From Trileptium ribeirensis (lineage: Eukaryota; Nematoda; Enoplea; Enoplida; Thoracostomopsidae), in assembly GCA_030248225.1 (NCBI GenBank), contig JASANE010024821.1, positions 62,001 to 126,000 of the forward strand: a DNA stretch of 64,000 bases, written 5' to 3'. Shown here piece by piece: positions 46,912 through 59,225 of the stretch. Numbering within the stretch: the stretch's first letter is position 1; every line of letters starts with the position of its first letter. The notes under the pieces were generated by a model. It did no database searches. It was not told where the DNA came from and was given only the letters and a program-made list of their open reading frames with translations. Position numbers and translations under genes: made by a program.

Positions 46912-47137
46912 CAGACAATCCAACATCATTCAACCGCTCTGGAGGTACAAACGTATCGATTCTTGACGACGTGCAGCTTCGCAGACGTTTGTGTCGTTTG
47001 AAACACGGCACACTACAACAGTGCTGGGCACACCGTGGACATTTATATCTAAAACGATTGTCGTGGCACATGTCACATGTCTCTGACTCATCTTTTGCGT
47101 TAATATTCGCATCTGTCGAACTTGAACCATCTTCCAT
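46912..47137 (-). CDS. ZNHIT6: Box C/D snoRNA protein 1 (ZNHIT6/BCD1), first exon
   Basis: BCD1 is an assembly factor for box C/D small nucleolar ribonucleoproteins in the nucleus, working with NUFIP and the R2TP machinery. The ATG at 47137 opens 75 codons plus one base. After an acidic, Ser-rich 19-residue leader comes a HIT-type zinc finger: CDMCHDNRFRYKCPRCAQHC (residues 21-40), then CSVPCFKRHKRLRSC (41-55), with the C-x2-C ... C-x2-C ... C-x3-C ... H ... C layout. The tail DTFVPPERLNDVGLS matches the segment that in BCD1 precedes D-Y-R-F-L-E. The donor G/GTGAGG leaves one base (G), exactly what an Asp codon would need next. That linkage favours BCD1 over ZNHIT3 or other HIT-finger proteins. 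No later exon was found in the window below this point, so the intron is long or the gene is broken. Confidence 0.75.
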
Positions 47138-48141
47138 TTTTCATAGAGAGACGAGTTTCAGAGAAGCTTTAAGGCGAGTGAACAAACGTTTGCTCTATAG
47201 TATACATATACATTTACAATTAACACCGATCATAATGGTCTTCTAAAAGAAATAATACCTTGCGCGACTGAAAAAAGAAAGTGCAAACGAAAAAATGCTG
47301 CAAAAATGTAGAAATTACTATAAGGTATTTTAACCATGTTAAATCATATATATATACGTCGATACAATCAACTCTTATATTGTTGAAATCAGATACATCG
47401 TTAAGTTTCATAAAGTCCCCACAAAGTTGCACACTACGCATAACATACTATCAATACATTATTCGCTTCATGTTGAAAAATAGTTGCGTTGTAACTTGTC
47501 AAACAGAAGTCTGATATACCTACCCAGAAATAAAATATATATGAGTTCGGCGGCTCTACAGAGGCAGTAACCCTTCCTATAATTTCCGCAATTTCGCCGA
47601 GATCACACCCCCATATAATTTTGAGGCGATACCAAAAATCAAAAACGGTTAATACAAAACTCAATATTACAACTTTTTGACTATTAATGACAAAATGCTT
47701 AGTATATAAGATGATGTGCGGACTGCAGGAAGACGTATTTTCAGAAGTTGAGGGATTTCCACCCCCGTATATACGATCACTGAATGTAAAATTTTGGAGG
47801 CCAAGGAATTTTATGAATATTTAGGTTCCGACGTTTAATCTGCCATGCATAGGTCTAGGAACACATTTTTAAAATATCAATCTAGTAACACTATATGACC
47901 TATAAAACAGGCTGTAGACAAACATCTATTGGTTAGAGAAATCAAAGCCATTCTAGTTTTAAAGATCCATACGACACGGCCAGAATGAGATATATAATTC
48001 TTTTAAAATATAGCGGCATAAAAATATAATCGTCGAAAAATGTGTCAAAATGACGTATATATTTTAAAGCACGGCTTTTGTTAAAATTTGCACACAAGCA
48101 GGTTTTTTTTAAAACTGACGATGGGTTAACACAGGCTGTGA
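47138..48141. other. Upstream region of BCD1 and gap before gypsy fragment
   Basis: The first few hundred bases should hold the BCD1 promoter (minus strand) but no clear core element is visible. A TATATATATA-type run lies at 47346-47356. The remainder is AT-rich and unrecognised. Confidence 0.35.
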
Positions 48142-49165
48142 TTGAACATTTCTGGGTCTGCAGAGGAAAGTGGCATGAACTGTAAAAACTGCGAGACTGC
48201 GAGCATTCAAATCGCAGCAACAGTTGCAACCTTAAACAAAGATCGAACCGTGCCAGTTCGCATTTTGAATCCTGCCCGTTCTACAATAACCTTGTTCGCT
48301 GGGTCGAATGTGGCCGAATGTTGGCCGCTGGCAAAGGAACAAATGGCACAAGTCGAACAACGGCAGTATGATTACGTACACTCGTCTTCAAACGCTAATT
48401 CTGGATCTGGAATTGAGGCAAATACTGTATCCGACAATCCAAAGTTCAAAGCACTCGATCTTGAAAACTGTGTCTTACAAGGCAAGGACAGAGAAATGTT
48501 GTTACGTTTGCTATTGCAGTACGAAGACATTTTTGCGGCAGGCGACTCCGATCTTGGAAGTACAAAGCTTGTGACACATAAGATCGGAACAACGTGCGAG
48601 AGAATTGCCGTATCGGTCAGCTTTTTCGTTACGTCGGTAATCACGGACATAGTCAACGAAATGTTGGCAAATGGTGTCATCGAACCCTCATTTAGCGAAT
48701 GGGCATCTCCTATCGTTCTCGTCAAGAAGAAAGGCGGATCTTGGCGGTTTTGCGTTGATTATCGCAAACTCAACGCCGTAACAAAAAAGATGACTACCCA
48801 ATGAAGCGAATTGATGATATCATGGATTCCATGGGTAAAGCTCGATACTTCTGCACTCTGGATCTTCAAAGCGGCTATCATCAGATACCCATGGACGAAT
48901 TCAGTAAACCTAAAACTGCATTTGCCTCGCATGAGGGACTATTACAATTTCGTCAAATGCCGTTTGGGTTGTGCAACGCACCTGCTACTCATGGAGTCGG
49001 TCCTTACCGGCTTGGACTGGAAGGTATGCGTGGTATATCTCGACGATATCTTAATCACAGGCGTTGACGCAACACAACTAATGCATCGCCTCAAAATGCT
49101 GCTCGATCGTCTTCGGTGTGCTAGACTAAAGCTAAAGTTACAAAAATGTGAATTTGCCAATAGCA
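48142..49165 (+). pseudogene. Ty3/gypsy pol fragment (pre-RT and RT), frameshifted
   Basis: The frame 48142-48804 begins with the segment between protease and RT (VPVRILNPARSTITLFAGS), then a helical linker, then the RT start: GVIEPSFSEWASPIVLVKKK and FCVDYRKLNAVT. A one-base change in the A run at 48783-48788 shifts frame; the next frame continues with RIDDIMDS, FCTLDLQSGYHQIPM (first catalytic Asp) and FRQMPFGLCNAPAT. About 11 bases that would encode the next conserved block are missing near 48990; the third frame carries VVYLDDILITG, the YxDD active site, and ends near LKLQKCEFA. RNase H, integrase and LTRs are absent. This is a dead internal fragment in an orientation opposite to the BCD1 exon. 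Confidence 0.85.
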
Positions 49166-49325
49166 TCCCTCCTGTTTCAAGTTTCCAAAACTACGCCAAC
49201 GTCAACGAGCTTTTAGTTGGGTCTTACATTAGCTGCTTGACGACGGAAGACGTCGATCGGCTAAAAAGACGGTGTAGTAAAATCGGGACACCCACCGTCA
49301 GTTTTTGGATCCGCAAATGGCGCGC
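49166..49325 (+). other. Junction between gypsy and LINE fragments
   Basis: The frame stays open (about 55 codons, including VDRLKRRCSKIGTPTVSFWI) but matches neither element clearly. It may be LINE RT sequence before the GTPQG-type motif, or unrelated filler. Confidence 0.3.
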
Positions 49326-51025
49326 AAATGCGCTAACCGCACTATCCTGACCACCGCTCTTATGGACAATGATAATTGATGATTTACTACGAAAACTAAA
49401 TACTGCAAATGCGTATGCACCAGCATACTCGGATGATGTTGCAATTGTCTCTAGGAGCAGATATGGGTGTTAACATACGTAAGAAGGACTCAAAGACAAC
49501 TAGACTTATTAGAAAAATGGAGCACTCCTCGAGGTCTAACGGTAAACGCAAGTAAAACCACAGTATTAACGCTATCTCGAAGCAGAACTGTAGTAACAAA
49601 TGTAAATCTAAAGTTATCTAATGAGGTCTTAAAAATATCGAATACAGTCAAATACCTGGGAGTCATAACTGATAATAAACTATTATGAAAGGATCACATT
49701 GATTTAGTAATCAAAAAAGGAGTGAATACACTCATGGCAGAGGGATTATTGGAAAGACTTGGGGAGCTAGACCAAAAACAATGCAGTATATCTATAGAGC
49801 TGTTGTACTTCCAGCAGTGTGCTACGGCGTCGTGGTGTGAGATATAAGACTTATGCAAAAAAGATTAGAAAAATATCAAGGTTAGCTTGCATCATGATAG
49901 CAGGCGCAATTAAGTCGACGCCCACACTGGGTATGGAGGTTAGAGTAATAGAGGAAGGCATAAAAGAACTCCACAGAATTCAATGTATAAGTCGAGAGAT
50001 AATCACCGCAGTCAAAGGTAACCACACAGACATTGACTACATAAGGAAGGAAATACCTGCGCTGAACTTCCGCTGTGATTATATCCCTTCGAGACTATCG
50101 GGGGCTATCACGTGGCAGACAGTTTTTCCAAATTGTAATAGTTGGATAGATGAAACGGAAAGTCTTAGTCGATAGTCAGCGGAAAAATAATCTGCTATAC
50201 AGATGGATCCCTCGTCAAGCATCAAAGAAAGAATTTAATTGGAGCAGGTGTTCTGGAAGGACATGTTAGATATTATTACTCATTGGGAGAGTACTGCACA
50301 GTCTTTCAAGCAGAAGTGTATGTAATTAAAATGTGTGTAGACAGCATATCAGCTAGTGGTGTGTGTAATAAGGAAGTACGAATATTCTCAAATTCTCAGA
50401 CAGCCAAGCAGCTCTTTCATCACATGAAATAAAATCAGCGTTAGTCTTAGAATGTTTGAATAATATCGCAGAGCAATCTGAGAGAAATAATGTGATGCTT
50501 ATTTGGGTACCACGTCACAGTTACATTGAAGGCAACGAAGTAGCGGACGAGCTAGCTCGCAAAGGATCCAGTAAACTACCACTAGGCCCGGAACCTATAT
50601 TACCGGTTGCTAGGAGAGATAACTACAATGATTAAATCCTGGCTGCACAGGAAATTCATTACAAGATGGAGACTTGAATCAGCATGTAAACAGACAAAGG
50701 GTATTATAAGCACACCAAACAGCAAATTTCTCATAGGGCTCACAAAGGATAAACTAAGACAATGCGTTCAAGCAATTACAGGACATAGCTGGCTTAATTA
50801 TCACTTATATAAGATGAAAATCATAGATACTAATGAGTGTAATGAATGTGGGGTAGATGAAACCGCTGAGCATTTTCAATGCCAATGCGCCAAGTATATA
50901 GACAGTAAAAGGGACATCTTAGGAGATGAAGATATTAGGATACAAAACTTAAAAGACAGCAGTATCAAGGAACTATGTAAGTTTGTTATAAGCACAGGTA
51001 GGCTCAAATGTCCGAATCAATGATC
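49326..51025 (+). pseudogene. I-group LINE, 3' half: RT, RNase H and C-terminal zinc motif
   Basis: The start PPLLWTMIIDDLLRKLN and AYAPAYSDDVAIVSR (49345-49460) is the RT palm with YSDD in place of YADD. KWSTPRGLTVNASKTTVL (about 49520) and VKYLGVITDNKLL (to 49688) are the following thumb motifs. An RNase H domain lies at 50190-50590: YTDGSLVKHQ, VFQAEVYVIKMC, FSNSQTAKQL (Asn replaces the catalytic Asp) and WVPRHSYIEGNEVADELA. The C-terminal frame 50607-51023 has CNECGVDETAEHFQCQC, the usual gag-like Cys/His end of these LINEs. Frameshifts at 49480, 49690 and 50175 and stops near 50430 inactivate it. The 5' half is missing. Confidence 0.85.
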
Positions 51026-54000
51026 AAAGGACAACCTACGCTTCACAGGTAGCCTTAAATCAGGTAAAGTCTTACTTTGTGTGTTAGTGACTGGGTGATG
51101 TAAAGGACACCATCTATTTAACACCACTATCTGCCTGAGCGCAATGACCAACTACATAGCACCTATAAATTTTATTACGCAGTTGGTTTGGTATGCAATA
51201 ACTCAATTTAACTGAACAAAAATTAGAGCAAATCAATAGCTAGAAGGTAGACTTATTCCGCCTAAAATTTTTCATAAAATTTTGATGAGACTTACACAGA
51301 ACTAAAAAGGGTGGACAAAACCAATATGAAGGATTATCTCAAACCAATTTTATAGTGCTTTGAGATATATCCATGGTAGGTTAGCTAAGTTGCCCATCTT
51401 AGCTTACCTATTTAATAATTAAAAACTTTAGATAAAAAGGCAACATGGTTTTACACAAATTTGTTTTAAAGTATACCGTTGGAGTTGGGTTTTGCTAACA
51501 TGTTTAATCTTCACAAATTTGGATGGAACTATAATACAATATTGCTGCGTATACATTATCAGACGAGTTATATAAAAGGGATATGTGGACACATTGTTCA
51601 GCCGACACGATTGACACAAAAAATTTCATATTTTGCAGATACACTGAAATAAGGAGTGGAGTACAACATCAATATGAAATTGACAGAATTAGACTAAGTG
51701 GTTTTCGCTTGTAAATAGTCAGTGATGACGGTGACATTCATTCGAGTTTGGAATCTGTGCCAAGAAAGAAAACTCCACAAACCACCCTTGATGAACAACA
51801 TCCAGGTGAGACCAAGAATAGGCATGGAAAGTTACTTGATCTTGGCCTGTGAGCAGGTTCTGGCAGTCTCCTTGAAGGCCTACATGCGTAAAATTCAACC
51901 GCAGCATCGTATATTCTGTTCCTAGGGATGAACAATGATGCTGTACGTTTCGATCCCGTCTCTATTGTTCGATTCCTTTACAAATAGTGAGAGTTACAGT
52001 TTGGGAGACTCGAGTATGAAAAATTTAGATGGTTTCTACTTCTTAAGAATTTGAACTGGAAATCACAGGAACATTGACAACCATGCATGATATAAGTCTA
52101 GGGCACACATCAAACATGCCGAAGCAGTGTTGCGGAATCGCTTGGTACCTCATCTGGGGGTGGCGCTTATTTTCCCCACGCGCGGAAAATATTCGCAAAG
52201 ATATGAGAAAATTGGCAAAAGATTTTGAGGTGATATTGGCAAAAATGAGGTTGCCACTAGGAAAGTCGTCAACTTATTTAGGGCATGTTCCCGTCCCGCG
52301 CCTCCAAAGGCGGCCTTTTCCACGCCGGCCCAATATACCCCCTTGAGACCTCGGAGCGTCAAAACGTATATCATACGTGCTCGAAGGACGGCAAAAGGGG
52401 TATAAACAAGAAGAGGCTAGGGCCAAGGTACCTCCTGTCCGTGTGTCTGGATAGTAGAAATTCAAATTTAAGGTACCGACAACCGGTATTATGCATGAGT
52501 AAACTTAAGCTACGGCGCTTACCATTCTCTCTCGTGAACAGCAATTGCCTTTGGATTTTTCACTGAACACATATTTCTTTTTTGTATAAAAATAACAGAA
52601 ATTAGTTTGTTTCATGTTTCATACATTTATAATTTGAAATGTTGCGAATACATTGGTGTAAAGTACATAGGCTAAATTGCATCCTGGCGTTGTGGAACAG
52701 AAAAATGTTGAAATTGGATGCGACTATTGAAATCCACATTTTCTTCTCTAACAACGTTTTGTACATGGTGTCAAAAGAGGATGGTTGACGCCATATCTTT
52801 AGTCTACCCTTGCATTAGTCATTACCAGACCCTCCAAACACTTGTTCCTGGCTTCGACTATAGGAGGCTGGATTTACTCCTTGAGGGACGCCACACCCGT
52901 CGGCTGCAACCACCTCTGCACTCTTGCCCCGGCTACTCTGGAGCACCCCTACCCCGCAAATGGCGTCGAAAATACATGAATTTTTTGCAAAGTTAAGCGC
53001 CGTATACAAAAACAATGCCTGCCATGCCTGCTCCTTTTCGGCAACGCTAATTAGCGGAATGCAAAATGATAATGCTAAAACCCTACCAAAGGCTAGAAAA
53101 TATGATTAGCCCTGCCGTGAAAATGAATTTCATTGCAAATTAATGACTATAATAGCATAAGAGATGATGACATAAACTCCTGGAAACTCACCAGTAACCA
53201 AAGGCGACGCTATATCACAAAGATTTACACGGGTTTTACCCGATAGCATTGTGATTTATTGCACATAATTTTAGAATAATACGAAATTACCCAAAAGCTT
53301 TATAGTGAGAAAAGATAAATCATAATAGTTTTTGTAGCAAACGTGTAGTCCTATAACCTAGTTGTACTTTCGACCACTTTTAGCTATGCTCATGAATGCT
53401 CAAGACCCAAGTTCACGATGGGACGGCAGTCGTCACATCGGGTGTGTTGTGACATCGGGTGTGGGATCTATTGTCTGTTTTGGAGGTATCCGCCTTTCAC
53501 GCCTACAGTTTCGGTACCTATTCGGCAACCAGCCAAAGATGCGGTCAGCGCTGCGCGCTGAGGGGCTTGGCTCTCGACACCTCAGAAAAGGAGTAACTCT
53601 CAAGCTCAATGTGTGATGCCTAATGGTCAAGTCAAACCAATCTTAATATATTTTCCCGAATATACCATATGTGTGTTTATTACATAGCTAGAAAGCATTA
53701 ACTGGTTTTCAGTGGTTTGTTAGCTGTTGTTAAGGGTATGCAAGGCCACTGTGGGGAATCTAGTAGTCTCCAGGGGTCCCGGGGTTTAAATCCTAAAATT
53801 TTTATATTTAAAACCATTTTTGCTAATTCTCTATTATATGGGCACCTAAAATTTCGGTTTTTCAAAAGTTTTAAAATTATAAAATTTATTTCTTTTCTTT
53901 TATCTTATTTGCATATTTTGCGTTTGTTTCACTCACTAGCTATGTAGAGGTAAGATTTTGAATTTTCTTTCTGTTCAGTCTGATCCTAGATCTCCCGGAG

Positions 54001-54138
54001 TTTGCGGCTTATACACGATTCGGCTTATGATCATTGTTTTATTATTACTGTATTTATTCAAATTCGATCCTACTTAAATTGATAAATTTTGAATCTACCA
54101 AAATAATGAGCCGAGTAACGCGGTTATAATTTGCGGAT
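51026..54138. other. Gap between two LINEs
   Basis: Unsupported short frames on both strands (51428-53630). A GC-rich patch at 52280-52400 and a short doubled word (GTCACATCGGGTGTGTTGTGACATCGGGTGTGG split at 53431-53463) are noted. Low-complexity T-rich sequence occupies 53780-53940. Confidence 0.4.
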
Positions 54139-54158
54139 AGCACCCCAACCAGCCTATT

Positions 54159-56116
54159 GTGCAGTCATGCTACGTGTGGCGCACCTATCACGATGGCGCG
54201 CCTATTGATACCAATGATCCACACGTCCAATGTTCGATGTGTAAACGATACTATCACACTGCACCGAGGGGCGGAAATATTACACAAGCCTTACCTGGGG
54301 AACAGGGAGTAACCGGAATTCCGGTTCCGGTTCCGGCGAAAATCGTGTTCCGGTTGCGGTTCCGGCAAAGGGCAAAAACCATACCGGAACCGGAATTCCG
54401 GTTCAAAAATTTTGTATGAAATTTTCCACGTTTTTTGCTTCATCCTGTAATCCAAACATATGTAGTATATTAACCAAGCAAAAGAAAAGATTAACTAACC
54501 AATTTGTATTGTGAAACGTAAGTAGGGCACATAATTTGAGCAGGAATTTTTCATAATAACCTGCATGAGTTTGTTAAATCAAAGCCAGGTCGATGCTTGT
54601 AGCAGCTATTTTACACATCCAGAAGTCTGTGGGATACGTTTGAATTAAATCTGTCCAACTCGGTAACAGAGTATGGCTTACGCAGAATTACTTAGGGTAT
54701 GCTTGGCTAACGTAAATTGCGTCAAGCACCCGCCAGTGCGCTTGTAATCTTGGTAAATCAGTCTAAATTGAAGTAAACTAACATTATCTGCAACGCAGCT
54801 AGAAACTGCTTTCTTGGCAATGAACTGTATTTATTGAAACTATGCGAGCAGTATCAGTGTCTCTCATTTATAGCATTCTGATTAGAAAGTTATCATCATT
54901 ATGATCTAACTGACGGACACTGTTTGTCCAACGCTAGCCTAAACAGTGTCTCTGACCACTGATCAGAAAATTACCTTCTATCTGTTATTTTCTCTTAGAA
55001 TCATATAAACCAATAATTTTAAGTTTCCTACAGAAGAACATGCAACAAACGTATGTGTAGTAAAGGGAGGCGACTGGAGACAGAGCGAAAGTGTGTATTC
55101 TACGCTCCAAGCTTTGTAAGCACATTCGATTTGACGCAGTATACGCAATGGTGTATAGTGGAAGACATTTTGTGCTCTGAATGTCCAAAAACCGACATAT
55201 TTGATCGATAAATAAATATTATTAGCTTCCTCAGTCTTTGAAGTTTCAGAAAGGCAATAAAACCATCGCAATACATTAAGTTTAATGTAAAAGTTATTTT
55301 TAATGCATTTTAAATCCACTATGAATTTATTTCTTCCGTCATCTGTATTACTAAATAAAGATTTCGAAGACCAGGTTCCGGTTCCGGATCCGGTTTAAAT
55401 GGACGGTTCCGGTTGCTGGTTCCGGTTCCGGTAAATTTCGGTTCCGGTTATTCCCTGCTGGGGAACTAATGAAACCGCAATGTCAAGTCTTTTGGGTTTG
55501 TATCAGCTGTGTGCCTTATACAAAGAGTCTGTTCGATAGTGTGAACAAGAACATGGAACTAGCTATCAAAATGTCAGAGGAAGTAAAGGCGTTGCGCGAA
55601 CTAGTTGACAGATCGCTTCCAGCTCCAACAAATCAATCTACCACGTCGCAGATTGGAGATTTGACAGTTTCCGAGGCTCATGTCTCTACTTCCGCGTCCC
55701 CGTCAATTGTTGATGTGGCAATCCAAGAAATCAACGACCGCGCTTCGCGTCAGTCAAACCTGATGCTGTTTCGTCTAGATGAGACTGGCAATCATTAAGC
55801 AACATTTGACAATCTCTTAACAGCAATTCCAACTCCTAAGTCAGAAATCAAGGTCGTTGCTATGGTTAAAGTCGGAAAGCCCCAAAACGCTAGGGAAGCA
55901 TCTGGCTCTTTCAAACATCGGCCACTAAAAGTGATACTAGAAAATGCTGAACAACGCCGTACAGTTCTTCGAAATTGCCATAATCTTGCTAGCTCGACCG
56001 CTGACCGTTTCGCTTCGGTAAGCATCAAACCCGATTTAATACCAATACAACGTGCAACCGATCGCAAGTTATATCTGGAGTATAAGTCAAAAAAGCTAGC
56101 GGGCAAAATGTTGTAA
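54159..56116 (+). pseudogene. CR1-like LINE ORF1 with split PHD finger
   Basis: The first part (54159-54302) has C-Y-V-W...VQCSMCKRYYHTA, the first half of a PHD zinc finger; the second part (from 55466) opens with CQVFWVCISC, the closing pair. The two parts are in the same frame once the insertion and one target-site copy are ignored. After it come a helical segment (KMSEEVKALRELVDRSL, possible coiled coil) and a C-terminal RNA-binding-like domain (VVAMVKVGKPQ; LKVILENAEQRRTVL; DLIPIQRATDRKLYLE). Defects: an in-frame TAA at 55796-55798 and a one-base loss near 56107 before the final basic tail. In CR1 elements ORF1 binds the element RNA. Confidence 0.8.
54295..55465. mobile_element. hAT-type non-autonomous element with 8-bp target duplication
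   Basis: The element proper is 54303-55457 (1,155 bp). CTGGGGAA lies immediately on both sides (54295-54302 and 55458-55465). The ends are CAGGGAGTAACCGG and CCGGTTATTCCCTG, an inverted repeat with one mismatch in 14. Both sub-termini are packed with GGTTCCGG/CCGGAACC words (54318-54400 and 55375-55450). An 8-bp duplication with CAGGG ends is the hallmark of the hAT superfamily. The internal sequence has no transposase; the minus frame at 54978-55319 is unsupported. Confidence 0.92.
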
Positions 56117-56146
56117 TCTTCCGGGGCAAGATCGTGCCCAAAAACC

Positions 56147-57215
56147 ATGTCGTTCGTCGTAAACTGCTCCCGCATCAACCTTTTCAACACTCAGCGCATC
56201 ATCAATCTACCACTGCAATACAACAAACTATTTAGTCGCAACACCCAAACGGTTTGTCCGGCCGTAGAAATTAATCTGTTGGCCACAAGTAAGCATCATA
56301 ACAACAGTAGTTCGCGTGGCTCGGACTGTGTTATTGTACTTCACATGGAGAGTCATGCTCATACTGGTCTAGATTGCCACATTTCTTCTACAAACTCAAT
56401 TAGTTCGAGTACTAACAATGCTAATATTAATAATGCAACTATTGACAAGAATTTGTGTAACTTTTCGTTTAGTGATATCGCGGCTAATGCTGAACACACT
56501 AATAACAGCTATTCCTGTATACCCGTTATTCTAACAAATATCCAGTCACTTGTACCAAAACTTGAGTATATACCTCACGCTATTCACATCTCAAAACCAG
56601 CCTGGTTTTGTCATGGTAACCGAAACGTGGTGCAATGATCGTATACTTGATTCTGAAATTACACTACCAAACTATACTTTATACAGATCTGATAGAGCAA
56701 CTCGTGGTGGAGGTGTTATCATCTACGCCAGGTCCGATGTGAAAAGACGCCAGTTTACCTTTGACAGCAGTTCTTACCAAGATTCCATAACTTTTGACAA
56801 ATGACTCCACTGAGCCTGTCTTGCTAATTTGTGCATATAGACCACGGAATAGTTCAGTTGAATCTAATACTAGGCTGTTTCAATTAATTTGATCTGCTAG
56901 TAGCAGTTATTCACGCCTCATATTGGCTGGGGACTTTAACTACAAAGAAATTGACTAGGCTGAAATGTGTTGGCCTAGTATTTGTAATGAATTCATGAAT
57001 ACGGTACTGGTTAGTAGTTTAACGTAGTATTTTGAGCTTCCTACGCGTGGAGATAACGTTTTAGATTTGGTTTTTTGCAATACCGTTGGCCTTATTTGCT
57101 TTGTAGGAGTAAGAGAAAGCATTGGTCGCACAGACCACTCAACAGTAACTTTTGAAATCCAGACTGTCTGCAGTAAACAATCGCGACCAGATACTCTATG
57201 CTGGAGTAGATGCAA
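56147..57215 (+). pseudogene. CR1-like LINE ORF2 endonuclease domain, frameshifted
   Basis: The frame ending at 56638 has PVILTNIQSLVPKLEYI (metal-binding Asn). A shift near 56600 leads to the frame with VMVTETWCNDRILDSE (catalytic Glu), LYRSDRATRGGGVIIYARS and then stops near 56805. Later pieces give LAGDFNYKEID (about 56925, GDFN motif) and GRTDHSTVTFEI (about 57127, the SDH catalytic His with Thr for Ser). The 5' half of the first frame (56147-56500) is Ser/Asn-rich linker. At least three frame changes or stops are present. Confidence 0.8.
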
Positions 57216-57299
57216 CTGGGTAGGACTGTGTAACTCCCTGTCTCGGTCGCTTGTTAACTATGAACCAGTTGATGTAGTTTGTGGTTGGACTATTCTCAA

Positions 57300-59220
57300 A
57301 GGACTGAGTGTTTCCAGCATTGAGGTGTACTGCCCGAAAAAGCAATTGTCTTCGTAGCGAAAACGACCTGCTTGGGCTGATTTTAGAGCTTGGAATGCAA
57401 TTAAACGGCAACAAAATGCTCATAGAGCCTATGAGCGCAATAGAAACGCTAGAACATGGGCCTTCTACCTCCAGATACGCAGCGAATCAGACTTTGACAT
57501 CACCCGTGCAAAAATCCAGTATCAGCGAAAGAAAGCTTGCTGTTAATTTGAGTAAAAATTCCAAGGCATTCTGGGACTATATCAAGTCTAGACTGAAGAG
57601 TAATGTCCCTCAAGTTCCCCTTAAAGATGCTTTTGGTAACTATATCACCGATGATTTTACAATGGCGTGTGTTTTCAATGATCATTTTTCCAACGTCTTT
57701 AATTTAGCACCATATAGAAACGACAACGCCTTCCCGGGAACAACTGATAGATTGAATGACTTGCAGTTTACGGTGGAAGATGTTTACAGAATACTAATTA
57801 AACTAAAGGTTTCATCATCTCCTGGCCCTGATCGAATACCTAATAAGCTCCTTGTGAAATGTGCAGCTGTTCTTGCTCAACCCATGTATAAAATCTTCCG
57901 CATGACCCTCTCGACGGGAGTTATACAGGAAGACTGGCTTGCTGCATATATTGTCCCGATTTTTGCAAAAGGGAAAGATATAGTGCTGATAATTACCGAC
58001 CTATCAGTCTCACTTCTGCAGTTTGCAAAGCATTTGAACGTGTCATTCAAGCCACACTATTCGAATTCATCCACCGCAACCAGATTTTTTACACGACACA
58101 ATATGGCTTTCTCAAAGGCAAAACCACACTACTAGAATTGCTAAGCTTTCTCAATTTTGTAACAACCTGCATTGATATGGGCGATTCAGCAGATGGGTGT
58201 TATCTCGATATACGAAATGCATTTGATTCAGTTAATCATAATCTGATTCTAAACAAACTGATGAGTTACGGTATAGAAGGTGTGCTACATACATGGTTGT
58301 CAGCCTACCTCACTAATCGCACCCAAAGGGTAATAATCAATGGCAGCATGTCAAGACCAGTTCCAGTTAAGAGCGGCGTACCACGAGGTTCAGTGTTGGG
58401 TCTGGTCTTGTTTGTCTTCGTCATTGACGACATGGACAACTTCTGCTCGTGTTTCATTGGCAAATTCGCGGATGACGCGTGTCTTTGCAGAAGAATCAGT
58501 GCTCGTAACCCTGAAGTGGATAGAGACGATTTCCAGAATGACATTAATGGTCTGGCAGTTTGCGGTAAGCAGCACATGTTGTCTTTTTCTACTGTAAAAT
58601 GTGAAATAGTACACTTCGGAAGAAACAATCCTTTTTATTAGGGAAAGTCTAAATGACCAGGAACTTGCAACTGTAGATGTTGTAAATAACGTTGGAGTTA
58701 TGACTTCTCTACTCTTAAAGCATCTGGTCACTGCGCCGTATTATCATCAAAGGCCATTAAGGAACTACATGTTATCAAGCACTGCTTTAGACCAATGTCT
58801 AAACCTGTATTTATTCCACTATTCAAGTCATTGATTCGATCAAGGTTAGAATACGCAACTGCAGCTTGGTCGCCATACCTAATTAGAGACATTGAATTAA
58901 TTGAGAAATTTCAAAGAAAATCAACAAAACATGTCATCGGGCTAAGCCACCTATCATATGAACAGCTACTTCATTATCTCGGGCTACATAAGCTAAGTAC
59001 TCGGCGTCGGCGACAAGACAATTTTGATATGTAAGCTGCTTTATGGGCACTTCATTTACGACTGGTCTCAACTATTTGAGCGTAGCAATAATGAGCGCAC
59101 CAGAGGACATTGCCTTAAGGTTCGAGCAAAGCGCTCACCTCGTTTGGAAAATATAATTATTTCCTAGAGGATTGAGCTTATAAACAAACAACCTTTCTAA
59201 TTTGAAATCCAACAGATAAA
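57300..59220 (+). pseudogene. CR1-like LINE ORF2 reverse transcriptase, frameshifted
   Basis: The first frame (57308-58135) has NSKAFWDYIKSRLKS, the connection after the endonuclease, then SSSPGPDRIPNKLL and EDWLAAYIVPIF (fingers). It is shifted near 57980. The next frame (58138-58641) has YLDIRNAFDSVNH (first catalytic Asp), VKSGVPRGSVLGLVLF and GKFADDACL (catalytic FADD). The thumb follows in 58795-59034 with LIRSRLEYATAAWSP and YLGLHKLSTRRRR, then LINE-like C-terminal text (DWSQLF, TRGHCLKVR in the +1 frame) up to about 59160. The FADD core is intact, but several indels disable the protein. Confidence 0.85.
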
Positions 59221-59225
59221 ACTTT

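Larger units (their letters stand above)
54139..59225 (+). mobile_element. CR1-like LINE, nearly complete but inactive
   Basis: In order on the plus strand: ORF1 with PHD finger (54159-56115, interrupted by a DNA transposon), endonuclease (about 56520-57170) and reverse transcriptase (about 57300-59200). An ORF1 PHD finger plus an ORF2 of endonuclease and RT without RNase H fits the CR1 clade. The 5' end is near 54139 (an in-frame TAG lies just upstream). The 3' part still reads LINE-like to about 59200 and is cut at 59226 by the LTR of the BEL element. Confidence 0.85.
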
